From assembly GCF_003999995.1 (NCBI RefSeq), contig NZ_RJAD01000002.1:248001-312000 (forward strand): a stretch of DNA of 64,000 nucleotides, written 5' to 3'. Of this stretch, positions 47,984 to 56,714 are shown piece by piece. The number at the start of each line of letters is the position of its first letter. Position 1 is the first letter of the stretch. The position numbers were made by a program, and so were the translations under genes. The notes below the pieces were generated by a model. It worked only from the letters and a program-made list of their open reading frames with translations, did no database searches and was not told where the DNA came from. Origin of the DNA: Microbacterium sulfonylureivorans. Its GTDB lineage: Bacteria > Actinomycetota > Actinomycetes > Actinomycetales > Microbacteriaceae.

Positions 47984-48625
47984 ATGCGTCAGAACCCGAG
48001 CTTCGCGATGACGGATGTCACCGAGCTGCGCCGTCTCGTCGACTCGAACCCCTGGGTCACCCTGGTGAGCCAGACCGACGCCGGGCTGGTGGCATCCCAC
48101 TACGCCGTCCTCCTCGACGAGACCCGTGACGACCTCACGATCGTCGGTCACGTCGGCAAGCCCGACGACATGATCCACGGGCTCGGAGAGCATGAGCTCC
48201 TGGTCGTCGTGCAGGGCCCGCACGGCTACATCTCGCCCGGCTGGTACGGCGACGGCCCGAATGTCCCGACCTGGAACTTCGTGTCCGCGCACCTGAGCGG
48301 GATCCCCGAGATCCTCACCCCGGAGGAGAACCTCGAGGTGCTCGACCGGCTCGTCGCGCGCTTCGAGGGCGGGATGCCTGAGCCCCGCCTGCTCTGGGAG
48401 CGCCCGAACGACCCCGCGTACGTGTCGAAGCTCGAGAGGGGCACGGTCGGCTTCCGCCTCACCCCGACGCGGGTGGTCGCCAAGCGCAAGCTCAGCCAGA
48501 ATCGGCCGGACGAGGTCATCGAGACGATCATCGCCGAGCTCGAGGACGGAGCGAGCCCGTACGCCGATCCGCGGCTCGCCGGCGAGATGCAGCGCGCCCA
48601 TGACGCCCGGAAGGCTGCTCGATGA
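47984..48625 (+). CDS. PaiB-like FMN-binding protein
   Basis: A 213-residue protein of the PaiB/FMN-binding split-barrel family. It has LVDSNPWVTLVSQTDAGLVASHYAVLLDE, VVVQGPHGYISPGWY and VPTWNFVSAHLSG, all typical of PaiB, followed by a C-terminal helix with RAHDARKAAR. PaiB was described in Bacillus as a negative regulator of sporulation and protease genes, but many homologues are simple FMN-binding proteins without DNA-binding evidence. The ATGA overlap with the amidohydrolase gene suggests shared metabolism. Function uncertain. Confidence 0.82.
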   Translation: MRQNPSFAMTDVTELRRLVDSNPWVTLVSQTDAGLVASHYAVLLDETRDDLTIVGHVGKPDDMIHGLGEHELLVVVQGPHGYISPGWYGDGPNVPTWNFVSAHLSGIPEILTPEENLEVLDRLVARFEGGMPEPRLLWERPNDPAYVSKLERGTVGFRLTPTRVVAKRKLSQNRPDEVIETIIAELEDGASPYADPRLAGEMQRAHDARKAAR

Positions 48626-50127
48626 GCCCGGCCCGAGGCGAGACGCCCGCCGTCATCGCGAACGCCCGTCTGACCGGCTCGGAGCGCACCGACCCCTTCG
48701 AGGACCAGCCGGTCGACGTCCACCTCGCGGACGGCTTCGTCGTCGACATCGCGCCCGCGGGGGCACTTCCCAGGACGGGCCTTGTGCTCGACGCCGCCGG
48801 CGGATGGCTGACCCCGGGGCTCTGGGACCACCACGTCCACGTCGTTCAATGGGCGCTCGCGGCGCAGCGCGAGCCGCTCGGCGCCGCAACCTCGGCGGCC
48901 CAGGCAGCCGCGATCATGGGGGCCGCGGCTCCGCTCGCAGACGGCAGGCGGGTCGGCACCGGGTTCCGCGACGCCCTGTGGTCGGACGAGCCCTCGCTCG
49001 AGCTGCTCGACGCGGCCACCGGCGATGTGCCGACGTACCTCATCAACGCCGATGTGCACAGCGTGTGGCTCAACACGGCCGCTCTGCGCCGGGAGGGGTT
49101 CGAGCCCGATCGCGTCGGGATCCTCCGCGAAGACCCGGCGTTCGAGATCTCTCGGCGGCTCAACGCCGTCGCCGCCGACATCGCCGATCCGCTCGTCGAG
49201 GCGATGGCTCGGGATGCTGCCTCCCGTGGCGTCGTGGGGCTGGTCGACCTCGACATGGCTTGGAACGAGGAAGCCTGGGCCCGGCGCACCTCCGCGGGCT
49301 TCGACGCGCTCCGAGTGGAGTTCGGCATCTACCCGGAGTTCCTCGACCGGGCCGTCGCCGAGGGGCTCCAGACGGGCGACGTCGCGCGGGGCGCGGCATC
49401 CGACCTCGCCCGCGTCGGATCGCTCAAAGTCATCACCGACGGCTCGCTCGGCACCCGCACGGCCGCCACGTCGCACGCCTACCCCGGCGATTCTCACAAC
49501 CACGGCATGCTCACGGTCGATCTCGCCACGCTCGTCGACCTGATGACACGGGCGACGGGCGCCGGCATCGCCTCGGCGATCCACGCGATCGGCGATGTGG
49601 CGAACTCGCACGCCCTCGACGCCTTCGCCGCCACGGGCGCGTGGGGGACGATCGAGCACGCTCAGCTCGTCGCGCACGCCGACATCCCGCGGTTCGGACG
49701 CCTCGGCGTGGGGGCGAGCGTGCAGCCCGAGCACGCGATCGACGACCGCGATATGACGGACACCATCTGGGCCGCGCAGACCGCGCAGCCGTACCCGCTG
49801 CGTTCGCTCGCCGACACGGGCGCGAACCTCCTCTTCGGCTCGGACGCGCCGGTCTCCCCGCTCGATCCGTGGGCGGCGATGGCGGCGGCGGTCTTCCGCA
49901 CGCGCGACGGTCGCGAGCCGTGGCAAGCCCATCAGAGCCTCGCGCCGGCGGTCGCTCTCGCCGCGTCGACCCATGGTGGCTCGGCCGAGACCGCCCGCGT
50001 CGAGCCCGGGGTCCGCGCCGACCTGGCGATCTGCGCGCATGATCCCCTCGCGGCATCCCACGACGAGCTCCGCGGCATGACCGTCTCCGCCACGATCCTC
50101 GCCGGACGGCTCACACACGCCGCGTAG
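48622..50127 (+). CDS. Amidohydrolase family 3 protein (YtcJ-like)
   Basis: A 501-residue metal-dependent hydrolase. GLWDHHVHV (residues about 66-74) supplies the first metal histidines. DLDMAWNEE, LKVITDGSLGTRTAA and IHAIGDVANSHALDAF follow (the last with a metal histidine). FGSDAPVSPLDPW is the conserved aspartate motif near the C-terminus. YtcJ-type enzymes cleave N-substituted formamides or similar exocyclic amides. The substrate here is unknown. It is translationally coupled to the PaiB-like gene by an ATGA overlap. Confidence 0.87.
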   Translation: MSPARGETPAVIANARLTGSERTDPFEDQPVDVHLADGFVVDIAPAGALPRTGLVLDAAGGWLTPGLWDHHVHVVQWALAAQREPLGAATSAAQAAAIMGAAAPLADGRRVGTGFRDALWSDEPSLELLDAATGDVPTYLINADVHSVWLNTAALRREGFEPDRVGILREDPAFEISRRLNAVAADIADPLVEAMARDAASRGVVGLVDLDMAWNEEAWARRTSAGFDALRVEFGIYPEFLDRAVAEGLQTGDVARGAASDLARVGSLKVITDGSLGTRTAATSHAYPGDSHNHGMLTVDLATLVDLMTRATGAGIASAIHAIGDVANSHALDAFAATGAWGTIEHAQLVAHADIPRFGRLGVGASVQPEHAIDDRDMTDTIWAAQTAQPYPLRSLADTGANLLFGSDAPVSPLDPWAAMAAAVFRTRDGREPWQAHQSLAPAVALAASTHGGSAETARVEPGVRADLAICAHDPLAASHDELRGMTVSATILAGRLTHAA

Positions 50128-50220
50128 GCGACCCGCACCCCGCACACGGGGGACAGCCCCCGTGCCGGTTCGGGAGGGGGTCGGATGCCGCATCCGGCTC
50201 GCTCTCGGGAGGCTGGAGGC

Positions 50221-51786
50221 ATGGTTTCCGCTGTGCCCTCACCGCCACCGCCCCCGCCGGCCGTCGCCCCGCGACGCCGACGTCGTCGCGGCCTCGTCGC
50301 CACCTTGATCGCCATCCCGCTCGTCGTGATCGTGCTCGTGATCGCCGTCGGCGTGACCTGGGTGGTCGCGAACAGCGTGCGCGCGACGCCGCCGGCCGCC
50401 GGAAGCCTGAGCTTCGAACAGCCGCTGCGCGTTCCCGAGCTCGCGCCGTCGCACGTCGAGGACGGCGTGCGCGTGTTCGAGCTCGAGGCACGCGAGGACC
50501 GCACGTCGTTCCTTCCGCAGACCGAGACGCCGACGCTCGGCTACAACGGGTCGTATCTCGGCCCGACCCTGGTCGCGGCGCGCGGCGAACGGGTCCGCGT
50601 GGACGTCACGAACAGTCTGGACGAGAGCACGACCGTCCACTGGCACGGCATGCACCTGCCGGCCGCGATGGACGGCGGCCCGCACTCGCCGATCGCGCCG
50701 GGCGCGACCTGGGATCCCGAGTGGACGATCGACCAGCCCGCGGCATCGCTCTGGTATCACCCGCATCTGCACGGACGCACGCGCGAGCAGGTCGACGCCG
50801 GCCTGGCAGGCATGTTCCTCGTGCAGGACGACGACGAGACGGCCCTGGCGCTTCCCCGGGACTACGGGGTCGACGACGTACCGGTCATCGTGCAGGACCG
50901 CTCGTTCGGCGCCGACGGCGCGTTCGAGGGCGGATCGGGCATGCAGTTCGACGGCGTCCTCGGCGACACGATCCTCGTCAACGGCACGGTCGGCCCCTAC
51001 TTCGACGTCACGACCGAGCTGGTGCGACTGCGCCTCCTCAACGGATCGAGCGCGCGCATGTACGACTTCACGTTCGCCGATGGGCGGGAGTTCGCGCTCA
51101 TCGGCTCCGACGGCGGCCTGCTCGCCGAGCCGGTGCCGTCGACGAGCGTGCCGCTGTCGCCGGGGGAGCGCGCCGAGATCGTCGTCGCGGTCGCACCGGG
51201 AGAGCGGATCGTTCTGCGCTCGCAGGCTCCCGACCCCGCTCTGAACGCGGGCAGCGCGAGCTTCGACGTCCTGGAGCTGCGGGGCGCGGCATCCCTCGCC
51301 CCGTCGCCCGCGCTGCCGACGACCCTCGCCGACCTCCCGGCGGCGGAGGAGGAGGATGCCGCGGCCCAGCGCTCGTTCGTCATGTCGGGGCACAGCATCA
51401 ACGATCGGCAGATGGACCTCGGCCGCGCGGATTTCGTGGCCACCGTCGACACGAGCGAGGTATGGACGATCCGCAACGAGAATCCGCTGCCGCACTCCTT
51501 CCACGTGCACGACACGCAATTCCGTGTGCTGAGCGTGGACGGCGCCGAGCCGCCGGCGCGGCTGTCGGGGTGGAAGGACACGATCGCGCTCGAAGGTCAG
51601 CGGGAATACCGCATCCTCGTGCGCTTCGAGGACTACGCCGATCCGACCACTCCGTACATGTATCACTGCCACCTTCTGTGGCACGAGGACCAGGGCATGA
51701 TGGGACAGTTCCTGGTCGTCGAGCAGGGCCAAGAGCCCGACCTGCGACGTCCCGAAGGAGACACCGATGACAACCATGACCACTGA
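50221..51786 (+). CDS. Multicopper oxidase
   Basis: A 521-residue membrane-anchored oxidase acting outside the cell. A basic segment and one membrane helix (about residues 20-45) are followed by three cupredoxin domains. All four copper-ligand motifs are present: HWHG (about 139), WYHPHLHG (178), HSFHVHD (424) and HCHLLWHEDQGMM (481), which hold the type 1, 2 and 3 coppers. It resembles CueO/CotA-like oxidases, so Cu(I), Mn(II) or phenol oxidation is possible. I chose the ATG at 50221, after GGAGG. The 3' end overlaps the histidine kinase gene by 20 bases, which links oxidase and sensor. Confidence 0.92.
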   Translation: MVSAVPSPPPPPPAVAPRRRRRRGLVATLIAIPLVVIVLVIAVGVTWVVANSVRATPPAAGSLSFEQPLRVPELAPSHVEDGVRVFELEAREDRTSFLPQTETPTLGYNGSYLGPTLVAARGERVRVDVTNSLDESTTVHWHGMHLPAAMDGGPHSPIAPGATWDPEWTIDQPAASLWYHPHLHGRTREQVDAGLAGMFLVQDDDETALALPRDYGVDDVPVIVQDRSFGADGAFEGGSGMQFDGVLGDTILVNGTVGPYFDVTTELVRLRLLNGSSARMYDFTFADGREFALIGSDGGLLAEPVPSTSVPLSPGERAEIVVAVAPGERIVLRSQAPDPALNAGSASFDVLELRGAASLAPSPALPTTLADLPAAEEEDAAAQRSFVMSGHSINDRQMDLGRADFVATVDTSEVWTIRNENPLPHSFHVHDTQFRVLSVDGAEPPARLSGWKDTIALEGQREYRILVRFEDYADPTTPYMYHCHLLWHEDQGMMGQFLVVEQGQEPDLRRPEGDTDDNHDH

Positions 51787-53146
51787 CGCCGTCGCGACCG
51801 ACGCCCCCGCGGGCTTCTGGTCGTCGTACGGCCGTGCGTGGACCCGGACGCCGGGGAGCGCGGTCTACCTCATCGCCGTCTTCGTGCTCGCGATGATCTC
51901 GGTGAGCGTCCTCGCGTCGCTCTTCTGGACGGGAGTCGGACTCCTCGTCGTCGTGGTGGGTCTGCCGATCATCGTGGGCACGCTGTTCGTCGCGCGCGGC
52001 TTCGGCCTCGCCGACCGGGGTCTGCTGTGGCTCACCGGGCTGCCCCAGATCCAGGGGCCGGAGTGGAACCGCGACAAGCCGGGCACGGGCGGGTTCTGGA
52101 TGACCCTCACCCGCCCGATCCGCAACGCGCACTATTGGCTGTACCTCACGCACGGCATGATCGTGAGCCCGATCATCAGCACGATCTCGTTCGCCATCAG
52201 CACCGCGTGGATCAGCGTCGGCCTCGGCGGTCTGACCTATTGGTTCTGGGGGGCCTTCATCCCGCGCGGCGACGGCGGCGAGTGGGGTCACTACGTCTCC
52301 GACGCTCTGCCCTGGCTGTTCGGAAGCACGCCGTCGTGGGGCGTCGAGGTCACGCTCTACCTGATCGCCGGCATCGTCTTCACCTTCACCATGCCGTGGG
52401 TGCTGGGCGGACTGGCTCTCGGCCACCACGCGGTGGCGAAGGGGATGCTCGGCCGCTGGCGCTCCGACGACCTGGCGGCCGAGGTGCGCGCCGAGGCAGC
52501 CGCACGCGGCGCGGCAGTCCACGCCGAAGACGTCGCGCTGCGCCGCCTCGAGCGCGACATCCACGACGGGCCGCAGCAGCGACTGGTGCGCCTTCAGCTC
52601 GATCTGGCGGCGCTCGAGCGCCGGGCGGAGGCGGGTGACGCGGATGCCGCGGCCGAGCTCGCCCGCGAGGCCCGTGGTCACGCGAAGGCCGCCCTCGACG
52701 AGCTGCGCGCGCTGTCGAGCGGCGTCGCGCCGCCCCTCCTGCAGGATCGGGGCCTCGCTGCCGCCCTCTCGGCGGTCGCCGCCGGAACGCCGCTGGTCGT
52801 CCACACCGACATCGATCCCGCGATCGACACGGTCACGAGCCCGGAAGTCGCCCGCACCGTCTACTTCGTCGTCGCCGAGCTGTTCACCAACGTCGTGAAG
52901 CACTCCGGTGCTTCGGCGGTCACGCTCAAGGCGTCCCTGCGACCATCGGTCACGGGTGTCCCGTCGACGCTCGACGTCTGGGTCGTCGACAACGGGCGCG
53001 GCGGGGCGGCGTTCGCGCCGGGTCACGGCCTCGAGGGTCTTCGCGAGCGCATTGCGGGCCTGCGCGGGATGCTCGTCGTCGACAGCCCGGCAGGGGGTCC
53101 GACGTCGGTCGGCGCCCATGTGCCGCTCGCCCCGACCCTGCCGTGA
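51767..53146 (+). CDS. Sensor histidine kinase (NarL-type partner)
   Basis: A 459-residue membrane kinase. The N-terminal 240 residues form a sensor domain with about four to six membrane segments (AVYLIAVFVLAMISV, VGLLVVVVGLPIIVG, VTLYLIAGIVFTFTM), as in the actinobacterial Sensor family. The HisKA_3 phospho-acceptor is His266 in LERDIHDGPQQRLV. The ATPase motifs are ELFTNVVKHSGAS, VVDNGRGG and GHGLEGLRERIAGLRG. The ATG at 51767 is six bases after GAAGGAG and lies inside the multicopper oxidase gene. It should phosphorylate the response regulator encoded next. The stimulus is not known. Confidence 0.92.
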   Translation: MTTMTTDAVATDAPAGFWSSYGRAWTRTPGSAVYLIAVFVLAMISVSVLASLFWTGVGLLVVVVGLPIIVGTLFVARGFGLADRGLLWLTGLPQIQGPEWNRDKPGTGGFWMTLTRPIRNAHYWLYLTHGMIVSPIISTISFAISTAWISVGLGGLTYWFWGAFIPRGDGGEWGHYVSDALPWLFGSTPSWGVEVTLYLIAGIVFTFTMPWVLGGLALGHHAVAKGMLGRWRSDDLAAEVRAEAAARGAAVHAEDVALRRLERDIHDGPQQRLVRLQLDLAALERRAEAGDADAAAELAREARGHAKAALDELRALSSGVAPPLLQDRGLAAALSAVAAGTPLVVHTDIDPAIDTVTSPEVARTVYFVVAELFTNVVKHSGASAVTLKASLRPSVTGVPSTLDVWVVDNGRGGAAFAPGHGLEGLRERIAGLRGMLVVDSPAGGPTSVGAHVPLAPTLP

Positions 53147-53154
53147 TCGATCAA

Positions 53155-53160
53155 TATGCT
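53155..53160 (+). promoter_or_regulatory. Leaderless-type -10 element of the response regulator
   Basis: TATGCT six bases before the ATG at 53167, so the regulator can be made separately from the kinase. Confidence 0.55.
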
Positions 53161-53166
53161 GAGGTG

Positions 53167-53835
53167 ATGGCAGGCGACAGCGACTCCCGGCCCGTGCGCG
53201 TGGTGCTCATCGAGGACTCGGTGCTGCTGCGTGAAGGTCTCGTGCGGCTGTTCGACGAGGCCGGGTACGTCACGGCCGGCGCATGGGGCGACGCGGACGA
53301 CATCGTCGAGCGGGTGCAGCACGCGCAGGCGGATGTCGCGATCCTCGACGTCCGGCTCCCTCCGGGGTTCCGCGACGAGGGCATCCGGGCGGCGCTGACA
53401 CTCCGTTCCGCGCTGCCGAAGGTGGGCATCCTGGTGCTCAGCCAGTACGTGGAGGGCGTGTATGCGCGGGAGCTCCTCGCCGGCGGCGACGGGGGCGTGG
53501 GCTACCTCCTGAAAGACCGCGTGACGTCTCTCGAGGAGTTCACCGACGCCGTGCGGCGGGTCCGCGAGCGGGGCACCGTGCTCGATCCGCTGGTCGTGCA
53601 GGGGCTCCTCGCGGCCAGACCCGACCCGCTGTCGACCCTCACGCCGCGCGAGCGCGACGTCCTGACGCTCATGGCCGAGGGCCGCAGCAACGCGAGCATC
53701 GCGGAGCGGCTCTTCATCGGGGTCGGCGCCGTCGAGAAGAACATCAGCGCGATCTTCGCCAAGCTCGGCCTCGAGGAGTCCGGCACGGAGCACCGTCGCG
53801 TTCTCGCGGTCCTCGCCTTCCTGCAGCGGCCGTAG
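53167..53835 (+). CDS. LuxR-family response regulator
   Basis: A 222-residue NarL/FixJ-type regulator. The receiver domain has VVLIEDSVLLREGL, the phospho-acceptor aspartate near residue 61 in VAILDVRLPPG, and VGYLLKDRV with the conserved lysine. The LuxR-type helix-turn-helix spans about residues 158-202 (LTPRERDVLTLMAEGRSNASIAERL, VEKNISAIFAKLGL). Starts at GTG 53164 or further upstream are possible, but the ATG at 53167 is correctly spaced from TATGCT. It is the cognate partner of the upstream kinase. Target genes are unknown, with the multicopper oxidase gene the obvious candidate. Confidence 0.93.
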   Translation: MAGDSDSRPVRVVLIEDSVLLREGLVRLFDEAGYVTAGAWGDADDIVERVQHAQADVAILDVRLPPGFRDEGIRAALTLRSALPKVGILVLSQYVEGVYARELLAGGDGGVGYLLKDRVTSLEEFTDAVRRVRERGTVLDPLVVQGLLAARPDPLSTLTPRERDVLTLMAEGRSNASIAERLFIGVGAVEKNISAIFAKLGLEESGTEHRRVLAVLAFLQRP

Positions 53836-53840
53836 AACGA

Positions 53841-53871
53841 GGAATGCCCCCGGCGGCGCCGGGGGCATTCC
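53841..53871. terminator. Bidirectional terminator between response regulator and dps
   Basis: Perfect 14-base arms (53841-53854, 53858-53871) with a GGC loop, between convergent genes, six bases after the regulator stop. No long T-run. Confidence 0.8.
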
Positions 53872-53888
53872 GAGTCGATCGGATCCGA

Positions 53889-54374
53889 TCACTCCGCGAG
53901 GTGCGCGAAGAGGAACCAGCGGTCCTTCTCGAGCGACTCCTTGATGCCGATCGCGACGTCCTGGCTGGAGAGGTCGAACTCGTCGAGTCCGTCGATCGCG
54001 GCCTGGGTGTCGGCGATCACGGCGTCCATGTCGGCGATCACGTTGCGGATGAGGGCATCCCACTGAGTGAAGCCGGCGGGCACCTCGGTCGTCTTGGTCT
54101 TCTCGGCCACGGTGCCGACGCGAGCGTCGACCGGGAGCCCGAGGGCCACGATGCGCTCGGCGGCCTCATCGGCACCGGCCTGCGCGTGGGCGACCACGGA
54201 GTCGAGCAGCTCGTGGATCGCGATGAAGTTCGCGCCGCGCACATTCCAGTGGGCCTGCTTGCCGTTGACCGCGAGGGCCTGGAGCCCCAGCACGATGGGG
54301 GTGAGGAACTGGGCGCTCGCAGCGGCCACGGTGGGGTCGGCAGCGGTAGCGGGGGTCGTGTTCGTCTTGGTCAT
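53889..54374 (-). CDS. dps: Dps-family ferritin-like protein
   Basis: Dps dodecamers oxidise Fe2+ with peroxide and store iron, protecting DNA. The 161-residue protein has QAHWNVRGANFIAIHELLDSV, which contains the ferroxidase His and the downstream His/Asp residues, then AERIVALGLPVDARVG and DVAIGIKESLEKDRWFLFAHL. The N-terminal tail is short and not very basic (MTKTNTTPATAAD), so strong DNA binding is not expected. GGAGG precedes the ATG. A TTGCGG-16-TAGCGT promoter lies upstream. Confidence 0.93.
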   Translation of the reverse strand: MTKTNTTPATAADPTVAAASAQFLTPIVLGLQALAVNGKQAHWNVRGANFIAIHELLDSVVAHAQAGADEAAERIVALGLPVDARVGTVAEKTKTTEVPAGFTQWDALIRNVIADMDAVIADTQAAIDGLDEFDLSSQDVAIGIKESLEKDRWFLFAHLAE

Positions 54375-54434
54375 GTCGTCGCCTCCATCTTCGGGAGGGG
54401 CACCGAGATCGGCGCTCGTCCTCCAGTGGGTGCA

Positions 54435-54462
54435 ACGCTACTCAGCCCCCGTCATTCCGCAA
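54435..54462 (-). promoter_or_regulatory. dps promoter
   Basis: On the minus strand TTGCGG (54457-54462) and TAGCGT (54435-54440) are separated by 16 bases, the best -35/-10 pair in the window. The predicted leader is about 55 bases. Confidence 0.55.
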
Positions 54463-54486
54463 GCAAGACAAGGCTCCGCTAACCGG

Positions 54487-54501
54487 CGGTGGTCACCACC
54501 G
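54487..54501. repeat. Inverted repeat in the dps-acyltransferase gap
   Basis: CGGTGGT-C-ACCACCG: perfect seven-base arms around one central base, between the dps promoter and the acyltransferase -10. Symmetry and place suggest a repressor operator. Which gene it controls is unclear. Confidence 0.45.
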
Positions 54502-54535
54502 GACCTGTCGTACGGGAATGTCCGCCGACACCGGC

Positions 54536-54541
54536 TAACGT
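54536..54541 (+). promoter_or_regulatory. Leaderless-type -10 element of the acyltransferase gene
   Basis: TAACGT six bases before the GTG at 54548. Confidence 0.55.
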
Positions 54542-54547
54542 CGATAG

Positions 54548-56692
54548 GTGCCTTCCGCCGATCACGAGCTCGGACCGCAGAACCTGCGCGAGCCCGCCAC
54601 CACCGTGACCCGTGAGCCCCGCGACCGCTCGCCCGAGCACGCGGAGCCCTCGCGCTTCATCCCCCACGTGCAGGGTCTGCGCGCGATCGCCGTCCTCGCC
54701 GTCGTGCTCTACCACTTCTGGCCAGGCCGCATCACGGGCGGCTACATCGGCGTCGACATCTTCTTCGTCATCTCGGGGTACCTCATCACCGGGCATCTGA
54801 TGCGCGAGCTCACGGCGACCGGCGGCGTCCGCCTCGGCCAGTTCTGGGCGCGGCGGGCGCGACGCCTGCTGCCGGCATCCCTCCTCGTCCTGCTGTTCTG
54901 CGCGCTCGTCGCGATGTCGCCGTACCTCACGCCGACCTCCGCGCTGCCGAACGAGGTCCGCGAGATCCTCGCCTCGACGTTCTACGTCGAGAACTGGTAC
55001 CTCGCGCTCAACTCGGCCGACTACCTCAACCACTCCGGCGACCCGGCCACGGTGCAGCACTACTGGTCGCTGTCGCTCGAGGAGCAGTTCTACGTGATGT
55101 GGCCGCTGCTCATGCTGCTCGCGGCATGGATCGGCGTGAAGTGGTTCCGCGGAGCGCGACGTCGCGCCGTCATCACGACCCTCGCGGTCGTCTCCGTGAT
55201 CTCGTTCGTGTTCTGCGTGGTCTTCACGATCACGAATCCTGCACCGGCCTACTTCGTCACGTTCGGGCGGATGTGGCAGTTCGGCGTCGGCGCGATGATC
55301 GCGCTGATCCCGATGCTGCGGGTGCGCAACGCCCTCGGCAGCTTCGTGCTCGGGTGGGGCGGCATCCTGCTCCTCGTCTACGTCATCTTCACGTTCGACG
55401 GTCAGACGCCGTTCCCCGGCTACATGGCGCTGCTGCCCACGCTGGGTGCAGCTGCAGTCATCTCGGCGTCCCACGCCGAGCGCTGGTGGTATCCGACGCG
55501 GATCCTCGCGATCCGCCCTGCTCAGTTCGTCGGCGACATCTCGTACTCGCTCTACCTGTGGCACTGGCCGCTGATCATCATCGCGCCGTCCGTGCCCTTC
55601 TGGGGGCTGACGATCTACCACCGCGTCGCGCTGCTGGTGCTCTGCTTCGTGCTCGCCTGGCTGACCAAGCGCTTCGTCGAAGACCCCGCCCGCAGCTGGA
55701 AGGTCCTCACATCGCGTCCTGCGCGCGTCACCCTGTGGAGTTCGCTCGCGGCCATGCTCGTCGTCGCCGCGGTCGCCTCGACGGCGTGGATCGTCAACGC
55801 GCCGGCCTACAACGCGGGCGTGCGCGCCATCGAGCAGCTGCAGCAGGATCCGCCGCCCTGCTTCGGTGCGGCCTCCGTGCTCGACCCCTCCTGCGCGACG
55901 GCCGACTTCGGCTCGGAGATCCTGCCGGCTCCCGGCTTCGCAGGAATCGACCGACCGCACGACGAGCAGTGCTTCGTGCAGCTGACCGACTCGCGTCCGG
56001 TCTCGTGCACCTTCGGGTCGGATGATCCGGATGCTCCGCGCGTCGCGCTCGTCGGCGACAGCCACGCCTACCAGCTGCTGTCGACCTTCCAGCGCATCGC
56101 CGACGAGGAGGGCTGGCAGCTGGTCACCTGGTTCAAGGGCGCGTGTCCCTGGAACAACACCCCGCTGGCCACCCCCGGCGCGTTCGGGGAGGCCTGCACC
56201 GAGTGGCGCGAGGGCATGACCTCGGCGATGGCCGACGCCGACCTCGATGCGGTGTTCACTGCGGCGATCGCGACGACGCCCTACTCGTCGGTGGGCTACG
56301 GCTCGGAGTACGAGGCAGCGGTCGCCGGATACGTCGACGCGTGGGACGAGATGCTCGACCAGGGCGTGCCCGTGATCACCGTCGTCGACAACCCCGTGTG
56401 GGAGACGGACCCGAACAAGTGCCTGCGGACCCGCGACGTCGCCGAGTGCGACGGGCTGCGCTCGGACGTGCTCGTCGCCGAGGACCCGCTGCGGGGCGCG
56501 GCGGAGGAGCGCGAAGCCGTCACGCTGCTCGACTTCACCGACGTGTTCTGCGGGTCGGAGACGTGTGCGCCGGTCGTGGGCGGAGCGAACATCTACCGCG
56601 ACCAGGACCACCTCACGGTCACCTTCGCCGACACGCTGGCGCCGTGGTACGCCACGGCGATCAGGGATCGTCTGGGCCGGCACGGCCAGTAG
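54548..56692 (+). CDS. OafA/YrhL-type acyltransferase with SGNH domain
   Basis: A 714-residue membrane acyltransferase. Residues about 40-400 form the acyltransferase-3 domain with about ten membrane segments. HVQGLRAIAVLAVVLYHFWP carries the catalytic histidine region, and FFVISGYLITGHLM follows. The C-terminal third is an extracytoplasmic SGNH domain with VGDSHAYQLL (about residue 502) and DQDHLTVTFA (about 685). Such proteins O-acetylate cell-wall or surface polysaccharides, and the SGNH part completes the transfer. The acceptor is unknown. The GTG start is set by the promoter six bases upstream. Confidence 0.92.
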   Translation: MPSADHELGPQNLREPATTVTREPRDRSPEHAEPSRFIPHVQGLRAIAVLAVVLYHFWPGRITGGYIGVDIFFVISGYLITGHLMRELTATGGVRLGQFWARRARRLLPASLLVLLFCALVAMSPYLTPTSALPNEVREILASTFYVENWYLALNSADYLNHSGDPATVQHYWSLSLEEQFYVMWPLLMLLAAWIGVKWFRGARRRAVITTLAVVSVISFVFCVVFTITNPAPAYFVTFGRMWQFGVGAMIALIPMLRVRNALGSFVLGWGGILLLVYVIFTFDGQTPFPGYMALLPTLGAAAVISASHAERWWYPTRILAIRPAQFVGDISYSLYLWHWPLIIIAPSVPFWGLTIYHRVALLVLCFVLAWLTKRFVEDPARSWKVLTSRPARVTLWSSLAAMLVVAAVASTAWIVNAPAYNAGVRAIEQLQQDPPPCFGAASVLDPSCATADFGSEILPAPGFAGIDRPHDEQCFVQLTDSRPVSCTFGSDDPDAPRVALVGDSHAYQLLSTFQRIADEEGWQLVTWFKGACPWNNTPLATPGAFGEACTEWREGMTSAMADADLDAVFTAAIATTPYSSVGYGSEYEAAVAGYVDAWDEMLDQGVPVITVVDNPVWETDPNKCLRTRDVAECDGLRSDVLVAEDPLRGAAEEREAVTLLDFTDVFCGSETCAPVVGGANIYRDQDHLTVTFADTLAPWYATAIRDRLGRHGQ

Positions 56693-56702
56693 CGGCGTCG
56701 CA

Positions 56703-56708
56703 TAGGGT
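56703..56708 (+). promoter_or_regulatory. Leaderless-type -10 element of the carbonic anhydrase gene
   Basis: TAGGGT six bases before the ATG at 56715. Confidence 0.6.
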
Positions 56709-56714
56709 CGTGCC

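Noticed and set aside
48226..50193. 655-codon minus-strand frame across the PaiB-like and amidohydrolase genes
   Set aside because: Antisense shadow without motifs; the sense genes are coupled and complete.
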